This document shows, piece by piece, positions 34,485-46,482 of a DNA stretch of 64,000 nt. The stretch's first letter is position 1. Every line of letters starts with the position of its first letter. The notes below the pieces were generated by a model. That model had not been told where the DNA came from and did not search any database. It saw nothing but the letters and a program-made list of their open reading frames with translations. The stretch covers positions 41,496,331 through 41,560,330 of the forward strand of contig OY726563.1 of NCBI GenBank assembly GCA_963383645.1, given 5' to 3'. The stretch is from Muscardinus avellanarius (taxonomy: Eukaryota; Chordata; Mammalia; Rodentia; Gliridae). A program made the translations under genes and the position numbers.

Positions 34485-35375
34485 CTTATTTTTGCAGGTT
34501 TGGGGATGGAACCCAGGGGCATTTGACCTCTGAGCTACACCCCCTGCCCTATTTTTTATTATTTTATTTTGATACAGGGTCTCACTAAGTTGCAGAGGAC
34601 CTCACTAAATAGCTGAGGCTGTCCGCGAACCACGATCCTCCAGTCTTAGCCTCTTGAATGCTGGAATTACAACCGTGTGCCACTACGCCTGGCTTGAGAG
34701 AAGAAAATTTGATACAGAAGAGAAAAATGCACTTACATCAAAGAGAAGGCAATGTGAAGATGGAGGCACAAAGGGTGTGGTAGTGCACTCTTGGAATCCC
34801 AGTATTTGGGAGAGGCTAAGATCAGACGATCACAGTTCACAGACAACCTCAGCTACTTAGTGAGGCCGTCAGCAAATTAGTGAGACCCTGTTTCAAAATA
34901 AAGAACAAGAAATAGGACTGGGGATGTAGCTCAGATGTAAAATGCCCCTGGGTTCAAACCTCAGTACTGCAAAAAAAAAAAAAAAAAAGATGAAAGCAAA
35001 CACTGGAGTGATGCAGCCACAAACCAAGGGCTGTTGATAGCCACCAGAAACTGGAAAAGGACTGGATTCTCCCCTACAGCCTCTGGATGAAGTATGGCCA
35101 TACAAATCTTTGATTTTGGCTGAGTGAAACTAATTTTAGATTTGTGACCACTGGAACTGCAAGAGCAGACATTTCTACGTGGGGGGGTATTGGGGATTGA
35201 ACGCAGGGGCATTTTGCCTGAGCTACACCCCCAGCCCTATTTTATTTTTCATTTCAAAACAGGGTCTAAGTTGTGGAGGTCCTAAGTTGCTGAGGCTGAC
35301 CTCAAGCCTGCAATCCTCCTGTCTCAGCCTCCCAAATATTAGGACTACAGGCATGCACTATCATAACTGGCTACA
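34485..35375. mobile_element. three SINEs
   Basis: Minus dimer 34,490-34,697; plus dimer 34,773-34,970 followed by an A20-like tail; minus dimer 35,185-35,375. 34,990-35,180 between them is single-copy. Confidence 0.8.
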
Positions 35376-35888
35376 TTTCTGTTGTTTTAAACCATGTAGT
35401 TCATGGTAATTCACCATAGCCTGCCACAGGAAACTAAGCCTCTTGTAGCACTCCTTGGTGGCTGAGTTCTACAGACTAGTGATCATGAGACAACGTGGCA
35501 TGGCTCCCATTCTGTAAGATCCACCTCCCTAGCACCCCCTCCCAGCCTGGGAAACTGCTGACCCAGTCCACTGGTGAATGAGCTGCCACTGAAGGGGGAG
35601 TGGGGGCAGGACAAGATGGCAGAAGTGGCAGCAGTGGGAAGATGTCTTCCCAGAGCCCATGGCCAAGAGATGTTTAGTATTCTAAGCTTCACAGCTCTGT
35701 CCCAGTAACCCTGGTGCCAAGACCACCCCTTCCCCCAGGACACCCAGGAACGCTGGCTCAGCTCCACAGGCAACTCATCCAAAGATAAATACAGACACAC
35801 TGCTCTCTAAGGACCAACCCAAGCCCTCCATGGCAGAAGGGGAGAAAAGCAAGAACCCAAACAATTTCTAGGTCACTGGGGAGAAATT
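35376..35888. other. OTUD5 intron 1, single-copy
   Basis: No repeat or exon recognised. Confidence 0.4.
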
Positions 35889-36690
35889 AAAAAATCCCAA
35901 GATCCTACTATTTAGCAATAAAAAGGAACGAAGTACTGACACATGCTATACCAAGGATGAGCCTTGAACGCATTATAATGAGAGAAGCCGAGTCACAAAA
36001 GACTGCATATTGTATGACTCCACTTATATCCAGAAGACAAACCAATCAAGACAAAGTTATTAATGGTTGCCAGGGGCTGGAAGAAGATGAGGGGATCAAC
36101 CAGGGGTGATGGCTTAAGGGGTAAAGGGCTTCTTTTGTGTTGTTTTTTTTTTGTGGTACTGGGGGTAGAACCCAGGGGCTACCTCCAAACTACACTCCCA
36201 GACCTATTTTATATTTTATTTGGAAACAGGGTCTCACTAAGTTGCTGAGAGCCTTACTAAGTAGCTGAGGCTGGCTTCAAACCTTAACGATCCTCCTGTC
36301 TCAGCCTCCCAAGCGTGGGGTTTACAAGCGTGCGCCACCACACCCGGCTAGGGCTTCTTTTTGAGATGATAAAAACATTCTAAAAGTGTAGTGATAGATG
36401 CACAATTCTATGGTTTACTATAAGCCAATGGATTCTATCCTTTAACCACTGAATTGAGCCAGATGTGGTGGCACCTGCCTGTAATACCAGTACTTGGGAG
36501 GTTGAGATAGGAGTAAGGCAGATTTGTAGTCAGCCTCAGCAACTCAGTGAGGCCCCCAACAGCTTAGTGAAACCTGTTTCAAGATAGGAAATAAAATAGG
36601 ACCGGGAATGTAGCTCAGAGGTACACCCTCAGGACTACCAAAAAATTGCTGAATTGTATGCTATATGTCTTACATCACAATAAAATTGCC
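35889..36690 (+). mobile_element. old LINE-1 3' end carrying two SINE insertions
   Basis: LINE-1 pieces 35,889-36,136, 36,350-36,456 and 36,649-36,690 are collinear (AAAAAGGAACGAAGTACTGA; CATATTGTATGACTCCACTT; ACATCACAATAAAATTGCC). A minus SINE (36,137-36,349) is flanked by AGGGCTTCTTTT at 36,125-36,136 and 36,350-36,361. A plus SINE (36,457-36,648) is flanked by CTGAATTG at 36,449-36,456 and 36,649-36,656. Confidence 0.8.
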
Positions 36691-38760
36691 AGAAACAAAC
36701 AAACAAACAAAAATCACCCATTGGCCTACACCACTGGCCAGGGAGAAAGATCCTGAATACCAGTTGAAATATCAGCCAAGGGATCTCGCTTAAAATTTTC
36801 ATGTAGGATGGGAGGAGTGGGAAACAGGATTAAAGAAGAGACTAAACTTGCTTCAGAGCAATGAATCCAATCTCCCACCTTACTATTACCCATTTTGTAG
36901 ATGGAGAAATCATGTCTTAGAAAAGGGAATGGCTCAAAGACCATACAAAAGCTTAGTTCGGAAACAGTACTCAAATCCATGCTGCTTGGGCAGGGACTAT
37001 TTTCTGCTTTCCAACCACCTAGCTACCCAATTCTAGGGGGAGTATGAGGAGCCCAAGGGATCAGTAGGCTCCTTGATGATGGGTTACTGGTGTGGACAAA
37101 TGCTTCTAGGAAGGACTAAGATAGTCCTGAGGCAAATTGCCCATCCCAGGCAAGAACAACCACCAGCCAAGGCCCAAGGTAGGCAATGTCAGCTACTCAG
37201 ACACTCAGTAATCTTGGGCAGGAATATATTTTTTTAAAAAAAGGGTAGCTGAGTGGAGAAGCAGTTTACCTACAGCCATAGAACAGCTCAACAGGAGACA
37301 CTAGGGTAGCCCAGTTCCAAAGCCCACATTCTTTCCACACAGAACTCTACTTCACCACAGCACAGCCGGCCACAAATACTGTACTCATCAACCCTTAGCC
37401 TCAAAGCACACAGACCATTTGTCCTGCCCACCAAGCTTCAATGGCTAGGAGGGAACAGAGGGGCAGGGAGGAGGAGATCGGAAGGAACCCAGAGTTCCTC
37501 CTCAAAAGATATCCACCATTCACTGTCACCTCCAGGTAAAGTTATCTAGACTGCATTTCCTACAATTCCAAAGTAAAATGACATCTCACCATCATCTTAC
37601 AGGACCAGTGAGGAAAACTGAGGCGCAGAGAACACAGGCAGCACCTATTCAGGATCATCAAACAAAACCCAACAAATCCAGAAGTGGAACCCAGACACCT
37701 TAACTATAATGTCAGGCCCATCTTCTTCCACTGCCTCAGCATGCATGCCCCTCTCAAAGAGTTCTGTGGGGTCCCCAAACTCAGGATACTTATAAGACGT
37801 CCTGTTCATGGGGGTAGACTCTCAGCATCAGCCATACCTGGGAAAGGATAATCTCCCCAGCACCTAGACCCCAGTGTGACAGAAAGAGTCCTAAAAGGAG
37901 TAGGGGTATATTCACATTAACTGGGACCAGATTTATCATCCAAACTCCCTCTCAACATCCCCCTCTGCCCAAAAGATCCAATTGGCCTCCAGGCTACCAA
38001 CACCCTTGGTGACAATTTTGAACCAAGATTGGAGTGGCAGGAAAAATCTTTCTTCTCATCCCCCTAAAATGTCTCAAGTTGGGCCAGGAAAGACAAGGAG
38101 AAGCTGAGTATCTTCTCCCCCCGTCTCAAGAAGTGGGATGACAGAAGGCCTCTCCTGTCACTGGGAAGGGGAGATTTCACCTGCTATGTTTTGTGCCATG
38201 TTTTTAATTGGGACAAGTGTTAAGAACAGGACTGCAAGAGGATAAGGCAGTGACTTTCTGTGTTATCATGGCACAATACCTTCTTCTTTGTCTCTGGGAC
38301 CAGGGATGTATGGATTCCTATTTCTGCGAGAGGAAAGAGACTTTACCCCAACCTGGAAGAGAAGAAAAACTCCTGGTCCTCACCCCATGAATCCAGATGA
38401 TTTATCCTGCCAGAGATGATTGAGGTAGAGAACAAGGAGGTTCAAGGCCAGGCTCAGGAACCCATGAAATACAGAGATTTACCTGAGCCAAAGAAGAGGA
38501 TATGGGAATACAATTTTCCAGGAGTGGGGATGCCTCAAGCCCCTCCCTGTCTCTAGGGAAAATATGCTTGTGGAAAGCAGTTCAAATCCAGACTATTTTC
38601 CAGAACATAGAAGTGAAAAGGAAGCACAGCTGAACATGGTCAGAATGTCAGATGAAGGGCCCAAGACGTCATGGCTCCAGGATCTGACAGCCTTGTTGTG
38701 GAAGGTAGTGAGGCCTTCTTGGCTCTGACCTGAGGAGGGGGGCTGAAGTTAAAGGGTTCT
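36691..38760. other. OTUD5 intron 1, longest SINE-free stretch
   Basis: About 2 kb without dimeric SINEs. A MIR is likely at 37,600-37,735 (GAGGAAAACTGAGGCGCAGA...GAAGTGGAACCCAGACACCT). No coding exon recognised. Freedom from SINEs may mean constraint, but this cannot be judged here. Confidence 0.45.
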
Positions 38761-38764
38761 TTTT

Positions 38765-39370
38765 TTGTAGTACTGGTGTAAGCCAGGGGAAGTTTACCTC
38801 TGGGCTACAACCCAATCCTATTTTTTTTTTTTTTTGGTGGTAATGGGGATGGAACCCAGGAGCCTTCTACCTCCGGGCTACACTCCCAGACCTATTATAT
38901 ATTTTATTTGGAAACAGGGTCTCTTAAGCCACCTCAGGCTGGCATTGAACCTGCGGGATCCTCATGTCTCAGCCTCCCAAGCATGGGAATTACAAGCATG
39001 TGCCACCATGCCTGGCCCCAATGCTATTTTTTCTTTTCTTTTCTTTTTTTTTTTTTGTGGTACTGGGGATGAAACCCAGGGGCCTTCTACCTCCAGGACA
39101 CACACCCGACCTATTTTATATTTTATTTTGAAACAGGATCTTACTAAGTTGCTGGGAGCCTCATTAAGTAGCTGAGGCTGGTTTCGAACCCGTGTGATCC
39201 TCCAGTCTCAGCATCCCAAGTACTGGGATTACAAGCATGTGCCACCATGCCCGGCTCTATTTTTTATTTTGAAACAGGGTCTCACTAAGATGCTGAGTTT
39301 GGCCTTGAACCTCTGTTCCTCCTGTCTTAGCCTCCCAAGTACAGGCTTGTACTCCTGTGCCTGTTTAAAA
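38765..39370 (-). mobile_element. SINE group
   Basis: Minus right half 38,765-38,820; dimer 38,833-39,016 (intermediate form with CTCTTAAGCCACCTCAGGCT); dimer 39,055-39,257; left half 39,258-39,362. Confidence 0.8.
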
Positions 39371-39399
39371 GGTTATGACCCGAAGAGCATTCAGTTCCT

Positions 39400-41340
39400 T
39401 CTGTCCAATGGGGGAAACATCTGACCACACTGAAGATGACCCCATGTCCTCTCCCTGGTGAGGAAAGGGTCACTGTGTGTCGTGGGATGAGAGATACATA
39501 ATCAAGGGGGCTCAGGCTTCAGTCCCTAAGATTAATAAGATCACTTTCCCTGGGGGGGAATGGCTCAGGCCACTAGGAATAGGCTTATATTCTGTTCCTC
39601 AGAATCCCAACTTACCCATGTTTCTAAGGGGAGTGGGAGCCAGGCCTAAGTCCCCAAGCTGGAAATCTTAAGTTCCTAAAAGGACCCTATAATTAAAGTG
39701 TAGATATGTTGTCTAAGGTGAAGTGACAGTCAATACCCTCAGGGAAAATTGAGGTCTCAGATCCTAAGCTGGGAAACAGACCACTGGGGAGAAGACTCTG
39801 GACTCTGTTCCTCAGGGACCCTATTACCCGTATCCCAAAGGAAGAGTGTCAGGGCTCAAAAGTTCTGGTGGTGAGAGTCATCCTGTCCCTAATGAGTACC
39901 TCAGGTTCCTTGAAGAGGAAGTTCAGATCTTATCTCAAGAAACACAACAGTCACTGAAGTATGCATGGGTCTCTGTAACTAAGAAACCTCAAGTGTCCTT
40001 GGCAGAATGGGTCTCAGGCCCTTGAAGGTAGGCTTAGATCCACAGGGAGTTATCAGACCTCACCTCTGAGACCTCATGCTGACCATGTACTAAGGAATAG
40101 TCTCAGGTTGGAATTTTCAAGGCAGAGGCCACATGTCCCTGACAACCTCAGACCCATTACAGAGGAAAAGATGGGATGTTAAATCCCCAAACTGCATTTA
40201 AGTCCTTATAACTAAAATAGAAGGGTACTTGTGGGAGGTGGGTCTCAGATCCTCAAGAACACTGAGTCAGGGTCTCTCAGCCAGACATGGTGGCACACAC
40301 CTGTAAATCCCAACCTGGGAGACTGGGGCAGGTAGATAGAAAGCTCAAGGACAGCCTCAGTAACTGAGCTACATCCTGTCATAAAAAAAAAGGACTGGGA
40401 ATGTAGCTCAGTCAAAGAGCACCCCAAGGTTCAATAAGAAATACCAAATGCATAAATAAAGTACTCATCTTGCCCTAAACCTTTGCAGGGGGTTATCAGG
40501 TCCCTGAAACAAGCAGGAGGACCTTAGGCTCCAGTGTCCAAAGTTCTGAATCTCATTCTCTTGAAGGCTCAGGCCCTTGCTGGGAGGTGGGAAACAAAGA
40601 GCCCCTCCCTTACAGGAAGCTTAAGATTCAGGAGAAGAAGTTTAGGCCACTTTTAAGAAACAGAGATCCATGTCACTCAGAAAATGAATCTCATATATAC
40701 CAAATTAATTCCTAAGTATTGGCTTTGGCCCTTATTAGCAAAAGGGGAGAGAATCTTGGATCCCAAGAGGGATAGAAGCTTACCTCTCTGAGAGAAGTCT
40801 TACATCCCAGGAGAAAAGTTCAGGAAATCCCTCTCTCCAGAGCACCAGTGAGTGTGTGAGAAGCCCTTAATTCTAGGAGAAGTGTCAAGCCCCTGAAAGC
40901 AGTCTGAGGACCTCTAGAGAGGTCTCAGGCCCCCCCTGCTGTCATCCTGCAAAGGAGTGGAGAATTGTTCTACATGCAGAACTGTCTTAGAATCTTAAGA
41001 AGACTTAGGTTCCTTGGGGATACTCAGACCCGATCTCTTAAATCACAACCTTATGAGTTCCCTAGAGAGGAATTCTTAGCCTCTTATTCTACAGGAAGAG
41101 TTCTTAAATCACTAAACACTAAACATGGAGAGACCTGGCAAAGCCCCCCCACCAACTCCCTCTCCTGAGGCCCCATACTGTCAGTGACTCTTGGGAAATT
41201 CCCATCTATTGGTCTTACAGAAAGGCCTCAGCCCTTGGAATGACAATTTTGGCCTCCAAAGAGACTTCAGACTCTACCTTTAAACACCCCATCTTAACTA
41301 GGGCCTCTAACCGAAGTCCTTAGGGGAAAGGAAAGAGCAG
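39400..41340. repeat. degenerate tandem array, about 210-260-bp units
   Basis: Phrases recur at spaced intervals: TCTGTTCCTCAG near 39,591 and 39,804; GGTCTCAG(A/G) near 39,753, 40,010, 40,241 and 40,921; TAACTAA near 39,976 and 40,209. The array is interrupted by a plus SINE at about 40,280-40,445. Units are strongly diverged; this is a by-eye call. Confidence 0.4.
40280..40445 (+). mobile_element. dimeric SINE, diverged
   Basis: Left half CCAGACATGGTGGCACACAC; right half GGACTGGGAATGTAGCTCAG. Confidence 0.75.
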
Positions 41341-41484
41341 TCTCAAGATCCTACCACCAGAAAATGACAGGCCACGCAAGATGGCCTATCTCCCTTGGAA
41401 CAATCTCAAGCAGCGTTCCATGGGTCCCTTCCCATAAGTGTCCGATCTGCCATATCTGCCCACCCCTCACCCTCTAGCCCTTAC

Positions 41485-42078
41485 CTGCTCCACGGTGGCT
41501 GGGTCCATAGCCTCGATGCGTGCTGCGGCTGCTTCATATTCGTCCTCACTGTTGTAGCCGGCGCCGACCTCCTCTCGCTCAGGACTGCCCCCGCCAACCG
41601 CGCCAACCCCAGGGGCTTGACGCCGCCGCTTACTGTGCCCAGGCCCGGAGCAGCAGCCGCCCACGCCCACGGCACCGCCCACGCCCACCACAACGCCCGC
41701 CGCGCCCACCCCCGCCGCTGCCGCACCCAAAGCGTCACCGGGACCGCCTCCTGGACCACCAGGACCCCCGCAAGGAGGTGGAGAGGCTTGCTGCGGTCGA
41801 GGGCCCGCCACTGCGCCCGGCGGCACGGCCAGCGCCCAGCGGTGAAGAGCTCCTGGAGGTCCCGGTAGTGGCCCCTGCGGTGGTGGTGAAGCCCGGGGAC
41901 GGGCCCCCACTACGCCAGAGTCACGGTCACGGTCGCCACCACCCACGCCCGTGCCGCCGCCGCCCACGCCCACACCCCCGCCGCGCCGCGGCGCTGGGGG
42001 CAGCGGCCCAGGCGGCGGCGGCTCGTTGGCGGGGTCGGAGTCGGGAGGCGGCGGCTTCTTTTTGGGGAGAATTGTCAT
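41485..42078 (-). CDS. OTUD5: OTUD5 coding exon 1 (residues 1-198)
   Basis: Starts with ATG at 42,076-42,078 (MTILPKKKPPPPDSDP) and runs 198 codons to ...DPATVEQ, followed by a strong donor CAG|GTAAGG (plus-strand CTTAC at 41,480-41,484). The exon encodes the disordered N-terminal region: a basic stretch KKKPPPP, Gly/Val-rich and Ala/Gly/Pro-rich runs, a basic SKRRR patch and the acidic NSEDEYEAAAA helix containing Ser177. It is extremely GC-rich, which opens long but meaningless frames on the opposite strand. The start is chosen because it is the first ATG and matches the known N-terminus of the family. Confidence 0.97.
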
Positions 42079-43050
42079 GGCGGCACCACCGAGTACCCCC
42101 CAGCAAACCCGGCGCGAGGCACGCCGGGAGAGAACCCGGATGAGTGGGCTACTGTAGTGCGCGAAGCACGACGGGAACAGCGAGACCCGGATAAAGAGAT
42201 CGCAGCACCGGTTCGAGAACCGTCAGCGGTGCGCAGGTCACGCCCAGAGAACCCGGATGTGCAGTCCAAGGCAAAGGCACCGCGGTGAGTGTGTCGTAGC
42301 CTTCGCTCCAAGTCCAGCAAATTACTGCTATCTTCTTCCGGCCTTCTGCTTCACAGGAAATAGAACCAAAACAAGCACCTCTTCGCCCCGCCCCTTCGCA
42401 GGTTCTTGAACTACCGGGTGGGGCTCCCGGACGCTGCGCAGGCGCACCGGAGCACAACCCCCGCCTCTCGCTCGGAAGTACGTGGGCAAAAACGCCGCCG
42501 CCGCCACAATAATTGTGGACACTAACCAATCGAAGAAGTTGCGTGGGTCCTCGACGACGCCTCTGGGCCAATCAGAGGTTAGTGTTCGCCCCCCGGTGCC
42601 TTCCGTCTCAAATTTCAAAGTCGGCACTCTTGTTCCCAGCCTTTCTGCTTGTTGTCCCCGTAATACTCTTACTTCTTTCCCCAATGCTCTGACCTGTAGG
42701 CGTGGGTATCGCGAAAGGACTGCGTAGCCTGTCCCGCGCACGGTAAGAACGCCGCCCCTTCAAGCTTCCAACTTGAACGCAGTCTGCGGGACTAACTGGA
42801 AAATAACAACACTCCCAGAGCATAGCTGACTCCTATGGCGTCATTTCCGATCCCACCCACCTGCAAATCTTTTTCTGCCAGAGAGGCGGGCGCTCCTGCA
42901 CCCTGGCAACAGGAAACACTCTGTGGTGATTGGATAAGAGATGCCGTCACTTTCGTCAGGCCGGCCAACCCAGGGACCGACACTCACCGTGGGGCCTGTA
43001 GGTGTTGGGGAAACAGACACGCCTTCTCTAGCACCTCCTCCCTCGCCCTC
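42079..43050 (-). promoter_or_regulatory. OTUD5 promoter / CpG-rich region
   Basis: GC-rich, CpG-dense DNA extends from exon 1 upstream to about 43,050, then composition falls to ordinary AT-richer sequence with MIR relics. No TATA box is evident at a useful distance, as expected for a housekeeping CpG-island promoter. CCAAT boxes occur at 42,526-42,530 and 42,568-42,572 (inverted relative to the gene) and at 42,929-42,933 (gene sense). The exact transcription start and 5'UTR cannot be fixed from sequence alone. Confidence 0.7.
42526..42572 (-). promoter_or_regulatory. paired inverted CCAAT boxes (NF-Y type)
   Basis: Two CCAAT pentamers, AACCAATCG and GGCCAATCAG, lie 42 bp apart in the same orientation, about 450-500 bp upstream of the OTUD5 start codon in the CpG region. 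The second fits the NF-Y consensus (CCAATCAG) best. Paired CCAAT boxes with a few turns of spacing are a common feature of TATA-less promoters; actual binding is inferred. Confidence 0.4.
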
Positions 43051-43189
43051 ACGTTGACCTCTCCACCCCTATGGTTTGCGCACAGGCGCAGCACAGCCAT
43101 TTCTTCTAGAATTGAGTTTGTTTAGGTCGAGCAAAGGTTTAAAAACCAGCTCTGTTACCAGCCAGTGTTTTAACAATGGGGTTAGCAAA

Positions 43190-43590
43190 ATCCTTGCTAT
43201 CGAGCGGCTGAAGCGCCACCAGCTAATCCTAGCTCTGCCCTTCCTGAATGAGTTTTGGCAACTCACTTAACACCCACTCCACCCTCAATTTCTATTTCTT
43301 TGTAAAATGGGAGTCATTCCAATTTGAGGATCAGAGATTAGTACTCTGAAATGGCCTCGTACTATGCCTGGCACATAATATGCACTCAGTAAATTAGTCT
43401 GCAGAGGGTTGCAGTGGAAGGATCCCAGGCTTTGGAGTTAGGAATACCGCAGTTCCACGCACAGATGGACCATTACCAGCTGTACAACCTTGTACAAATC
43501 ATTGTCTCTTTTGAGATTTCCCATGTGAAAAATAGGGTAATATCTGGACAGACTATCTCAGGAAATAGTCATTGGGTTCAGAAGAGAGAG
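43190..43590 (+). mobile_element. two tandem MIR copies
   Basis: 43,200-43,400 runs TAGCTCTGCCCTTCC...TTTCTTTGTAAAATGGGAGT...CTGGCACATAATATGCACTC, a near-complete MIR. 43,405-43,550 (CAGGCTTTGGAGTTAGGAAT...CCATGTGAAAAATAGGGTAA) is a second. Confidence 0.85.
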
Positions 43591-44164
43591 TCATTGGGTT
43601 CGTGAGAGGTGGGGGCTTCCTGCCATTCTTAGGAGGGAGGCCATGTGCCAGGCTGACTGAAAGACTGTCGGAAAGCTTTTCTGAATGCTGCCTCTCACTC
43701 TTCGGCTGCTGACTCTAATTAAATTTCTTCTCTGAAAGGCCTCATAATAGTCCAATGCTAGTGTTGTTTTCTGCTTGTGAAACTTAATGGGAAGAGGGGT
43801 CTCCTCTTTACTGTGTCTGTGGTGTTCAAGGTTTTGTACCAAATGTCAATGCACATTATTACATTGTATCTTCTCATGGTAGTCTCACTCCAGACCCATA
43901 TATACCACTCTCTTGCCGGATAACTGCCCAACACTACCTATCTAAAACTGAACTTACAGTCGGAAGCAGTGGTGCACCCCTGTAATCCTTTCTCCTTTGG
44001 AGGCCAAGGCAGGAAGATGGTGAGTTACCGGAAAAGAGAGAAGGAGGGAGGGTTGGGGGAGGATGACGGAAGGGGAAGCTAAGAAAGAATGGTTGTGGCT
44101 AATTCTCCCCAGGCATTCTTCACTGTGTGCACTAACAAGTTGGTTTTTGGTTTGTGGGTTTTTT
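43591..44164. other. OTUD5-KCND1 spacer, mostly single-copy
   Basis: Only a scrap of SINE left half (about 43,963-44,020, GGTGCACCCCTGTAATCC) is visible; no gene. Confidence 0.5.
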
Positions 44165-45640
44165 TTTGTGGGGGGAGTACTGGGGATTGAACCCAGGGAA
44201 TTCTATTTTTAGCTACACCCAGCTCTTATTTATTTATTTATTTATTTATTTATTTTGGTGCTGGGGATTGAGCCCAGAGGTATTCTATCTCTGAGCTACT
44301 CCCCAGCCTTTTATTTATTCTTTATTTTGAAACAGTCTCACTAAGTTGTGGAGTGCCTCACTAAGTAGCTGAGGCTTGACAGTGAACCTGTAATCCTCCT
44401 GCCTCAGCCTCTCAAGCATTGGGATGGAACCGAGGGGCATTCAATCTCTGAGCAACACCCCCTGCCCTATTTTTTATTCTTTATTTTGAAACAGGGTCTC
44501 ACTGAGTTGCAGAGGGCCTCACTAAGTAGCTGAGGCTGTCTGCGAACCACGATCCCCAGGTCTCAGCCTCCCAAATGCTGGGATTACAAGCGTGCGCCAC
44601 CGCGCCCAGCTTGCATCTTCTTTTCTTTCTTTCTTTCTTTCTTTCTTTTTTTTTTTTTTTTGGTGGTACTGGGGTTCCTGGAAGCCCTTCTACCTCCGGG
44701 CTACACTCCCAGACCTATTTTTACATTTTTTTAATTTGGAAACAGGGTCTCTTAAGCCAGCGCGCACGGCTGGCTCCTCCTGTCTCTGCCTCCCAAGCGC
44801 GGGGATTACAAGGTGCGCCACCACGCCTGGCTTGCATCTTCTTTTCTAATGTCTACATTGCTGTCAGTCCAAAGTCCTGCCCATTCTGCCTCCCATTTGT
44901 TTTTCTTTTTTGTGGTACTAGGGATTGATTTAGGAGTATTCTACCCCCGAGTTATACCCTCAGCACTATTTTATTTTTTATTTGAAACAGGGTCTCACTT
45001 AGTTGCTGAGGGTTTCGCTAATTTCCTGAGGGTGACCTCAGGCTTGCTATCCTGTGTCAGCCTCTCAAGTACTGGATTACAAGCCACAGCCACCATACCG
45101 GCTTCAGTCTGAACTACTTTTAGTTCTCCAAAGGCCCTGAGCTCCCTCTCTAACCCCCAAGTCATTTCACACACTGTTCCCTCAGCCTGCATTTCCAGCT
45201 TGTCATCTTTTGCCTGGCTAACTTCAACTCCTTCCTTGTGTGCTGGCCAGGTTAGGTTTCCATGGTATCTACATGCTTCTATAATACATCAGTCTTAGTT
45301 CTGTCACACCATGTTGTAATTGCTTAATTTTCTGCCTCCCACACTCTGTACACAAGACAAACTCGCTACTTTGTCTATCTTTGCACCTGAAGGTTAGTAC
45401 AAGATGGGCAGTTAATAGATAGTTGTGAATAAGTGAATTATTGTCTCTATTTCACAGAGTAGCAACTTGACACAAGAGAAAATAAATGATTCTCTCACCC
45501 AAGGATTGGAACAGATTGACCTGAATCCAAAGCCTGTCTTTTCAGTGCTGTACGGAGGCCCAATCACACACTACCCTAGCATAGCCAGTAGCTTGGAGAG
45601 AAAATGTAGGTGACATCCATAAAGGAAATTTGCAAAATTG

Positions 45641-45681
<41 letters not shown>

Positions 45682-46095
45682 ATGGTGGGGACTGAACCCA
45701 AGGCTAGCCTACCTCTGAGCTACACCCCAAGCCCTAGTTTATTTTATTTATTTATTTATGTTTGTAGTACTAGGGATGGAACCCAGAGGTATTCTACTAT
45801 AGCGTTATACTCCAGCCCAAATTTATTTCTTATTTGGAAACAAGGTCTTACTAAGTTGATGAGAGTCTCAGTATTAGCTGACTCTGTCCTTGAACCTGCG
45901 GTCACTGTTTCAGCCTTCCAGCTACTGGGATTATAGGCATATGCCGCCATGCCCATCTATTTTTTATTTGAAACAGGTTTTTACTAATTTGCAGAGGGCC
46001 TCATTAAATTGCTGAGGCTGGCCACGAACCTGTGATCCTCTTGTCTCAGCCTCTCAAGTGCTGGGATTATAGACATGCACTGCCACACCCAGTTG
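44165..46095 (-). mobile_element. SINE-rich spacer
   Basis: Minus copies: right half 44,178-44,228; (TTTA)n 44,227-44,254; dimer 44,256-44,420; copy 44,421-44,612; (TTTC)n; variant-subfamily dimer 44,662-44,832; dimer 44,915-45,105; right half 45,680-45,738 after (GT)n 45,643-45,678; dimer 45,762-45,955; left half 45,956-46,095. 45,120-45,640 is single-copy with a MIR-like 45,445-45,550. Confidence 0.8.
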
Positions 46096-46476
46096 ACAGC
46101 TGCTTTTATTAGAGCCAAATCTGGAATTTTTTTGTTGTCAGGAAGTCTAAGTCCCCTAAAACTAACTATGTACTGCTCTGTGTCTTGGTGTCCCTATCTG
46201 TGAATCAGGGAGCTAGAAAATGATATCCAACAGCAACATGTCAGAAACTCCTGGCCTGCTCCACTGGCTATAGATTGTATTCTTCACCCTCTTTCACTTC
46301 ACTTAGACCCTCATCTTTCAGAATACATTACTATCCATGTACCTCCCACACCTTTAGCCACACCAGCCCTTCCACATGGAAATGAATTGAGATCAGAGTG
46401 TGTTCAACCCTGACGTCCAACCCAGCCCCCAAACCCAGAGTCAGGAGCTTCTGAGTGCTCATCTCTCCTCTTAGGT

Positions 46477-46482
46477 TTTATT
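46477..46482 (-). terminator. KCND1 polyadenylation signal AATAAA
   Basis: Minus-strand AATAAA (plus TTTATT) lies about 1,150 nt after the stop codon, followed within 25 nt by a T/G-containing stretch (AAGAGGAGAGATGAGC, then CTCTGGG). It is the only canonical signal before the SINE-rich spacer. Confidence 0.65.

Larger units (their letters stand above)
1..42078 (-). other. OTUD5: OTUD5 gene, 5' part (exons 1-5, introns 1-5)
   Basis: OTUD5 (DUBA) is an OTU-family cysteine deubiquitinase that trims ubiquitin chains, for example on TRAF3, and acts in innate signalling and development. Five coding exons join in frame (594+94+65+172+149 nt = 358 codons). They carry the low-complexity N-terminus, the CK2-type serine site NSEDEYE (Ser177), the catalytic loop [10 protein letters not shown] (Asp221, Cys224) and the catalytic His in RNIHYNSVV (His334 when the longer exon 4 is used). 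Human OTUD5 is 571 residues as I recall it, so the C-terminal third (its exons and 3'UTR) lies beyond position 1. Approximate introns: intron 1 15.2 kb, intron 2 18.4 kb, intron 3 76 bp, intron 4 83 bp, intron 5 more than 7.1 kb. Identification rests on near-identity to the human protein from memory. Confidence 0.97.

Noticed and set aside
41520..42143. Long open frame on the plus strand (about 207 codons) across OTUD5 exon 1
   Set aside because: It is the opposite-strand shadow of a very GC-rich, low-complexity coding exon; it is rich in R/P/A/H, has no domain, and the minus frame matches OTUD5.
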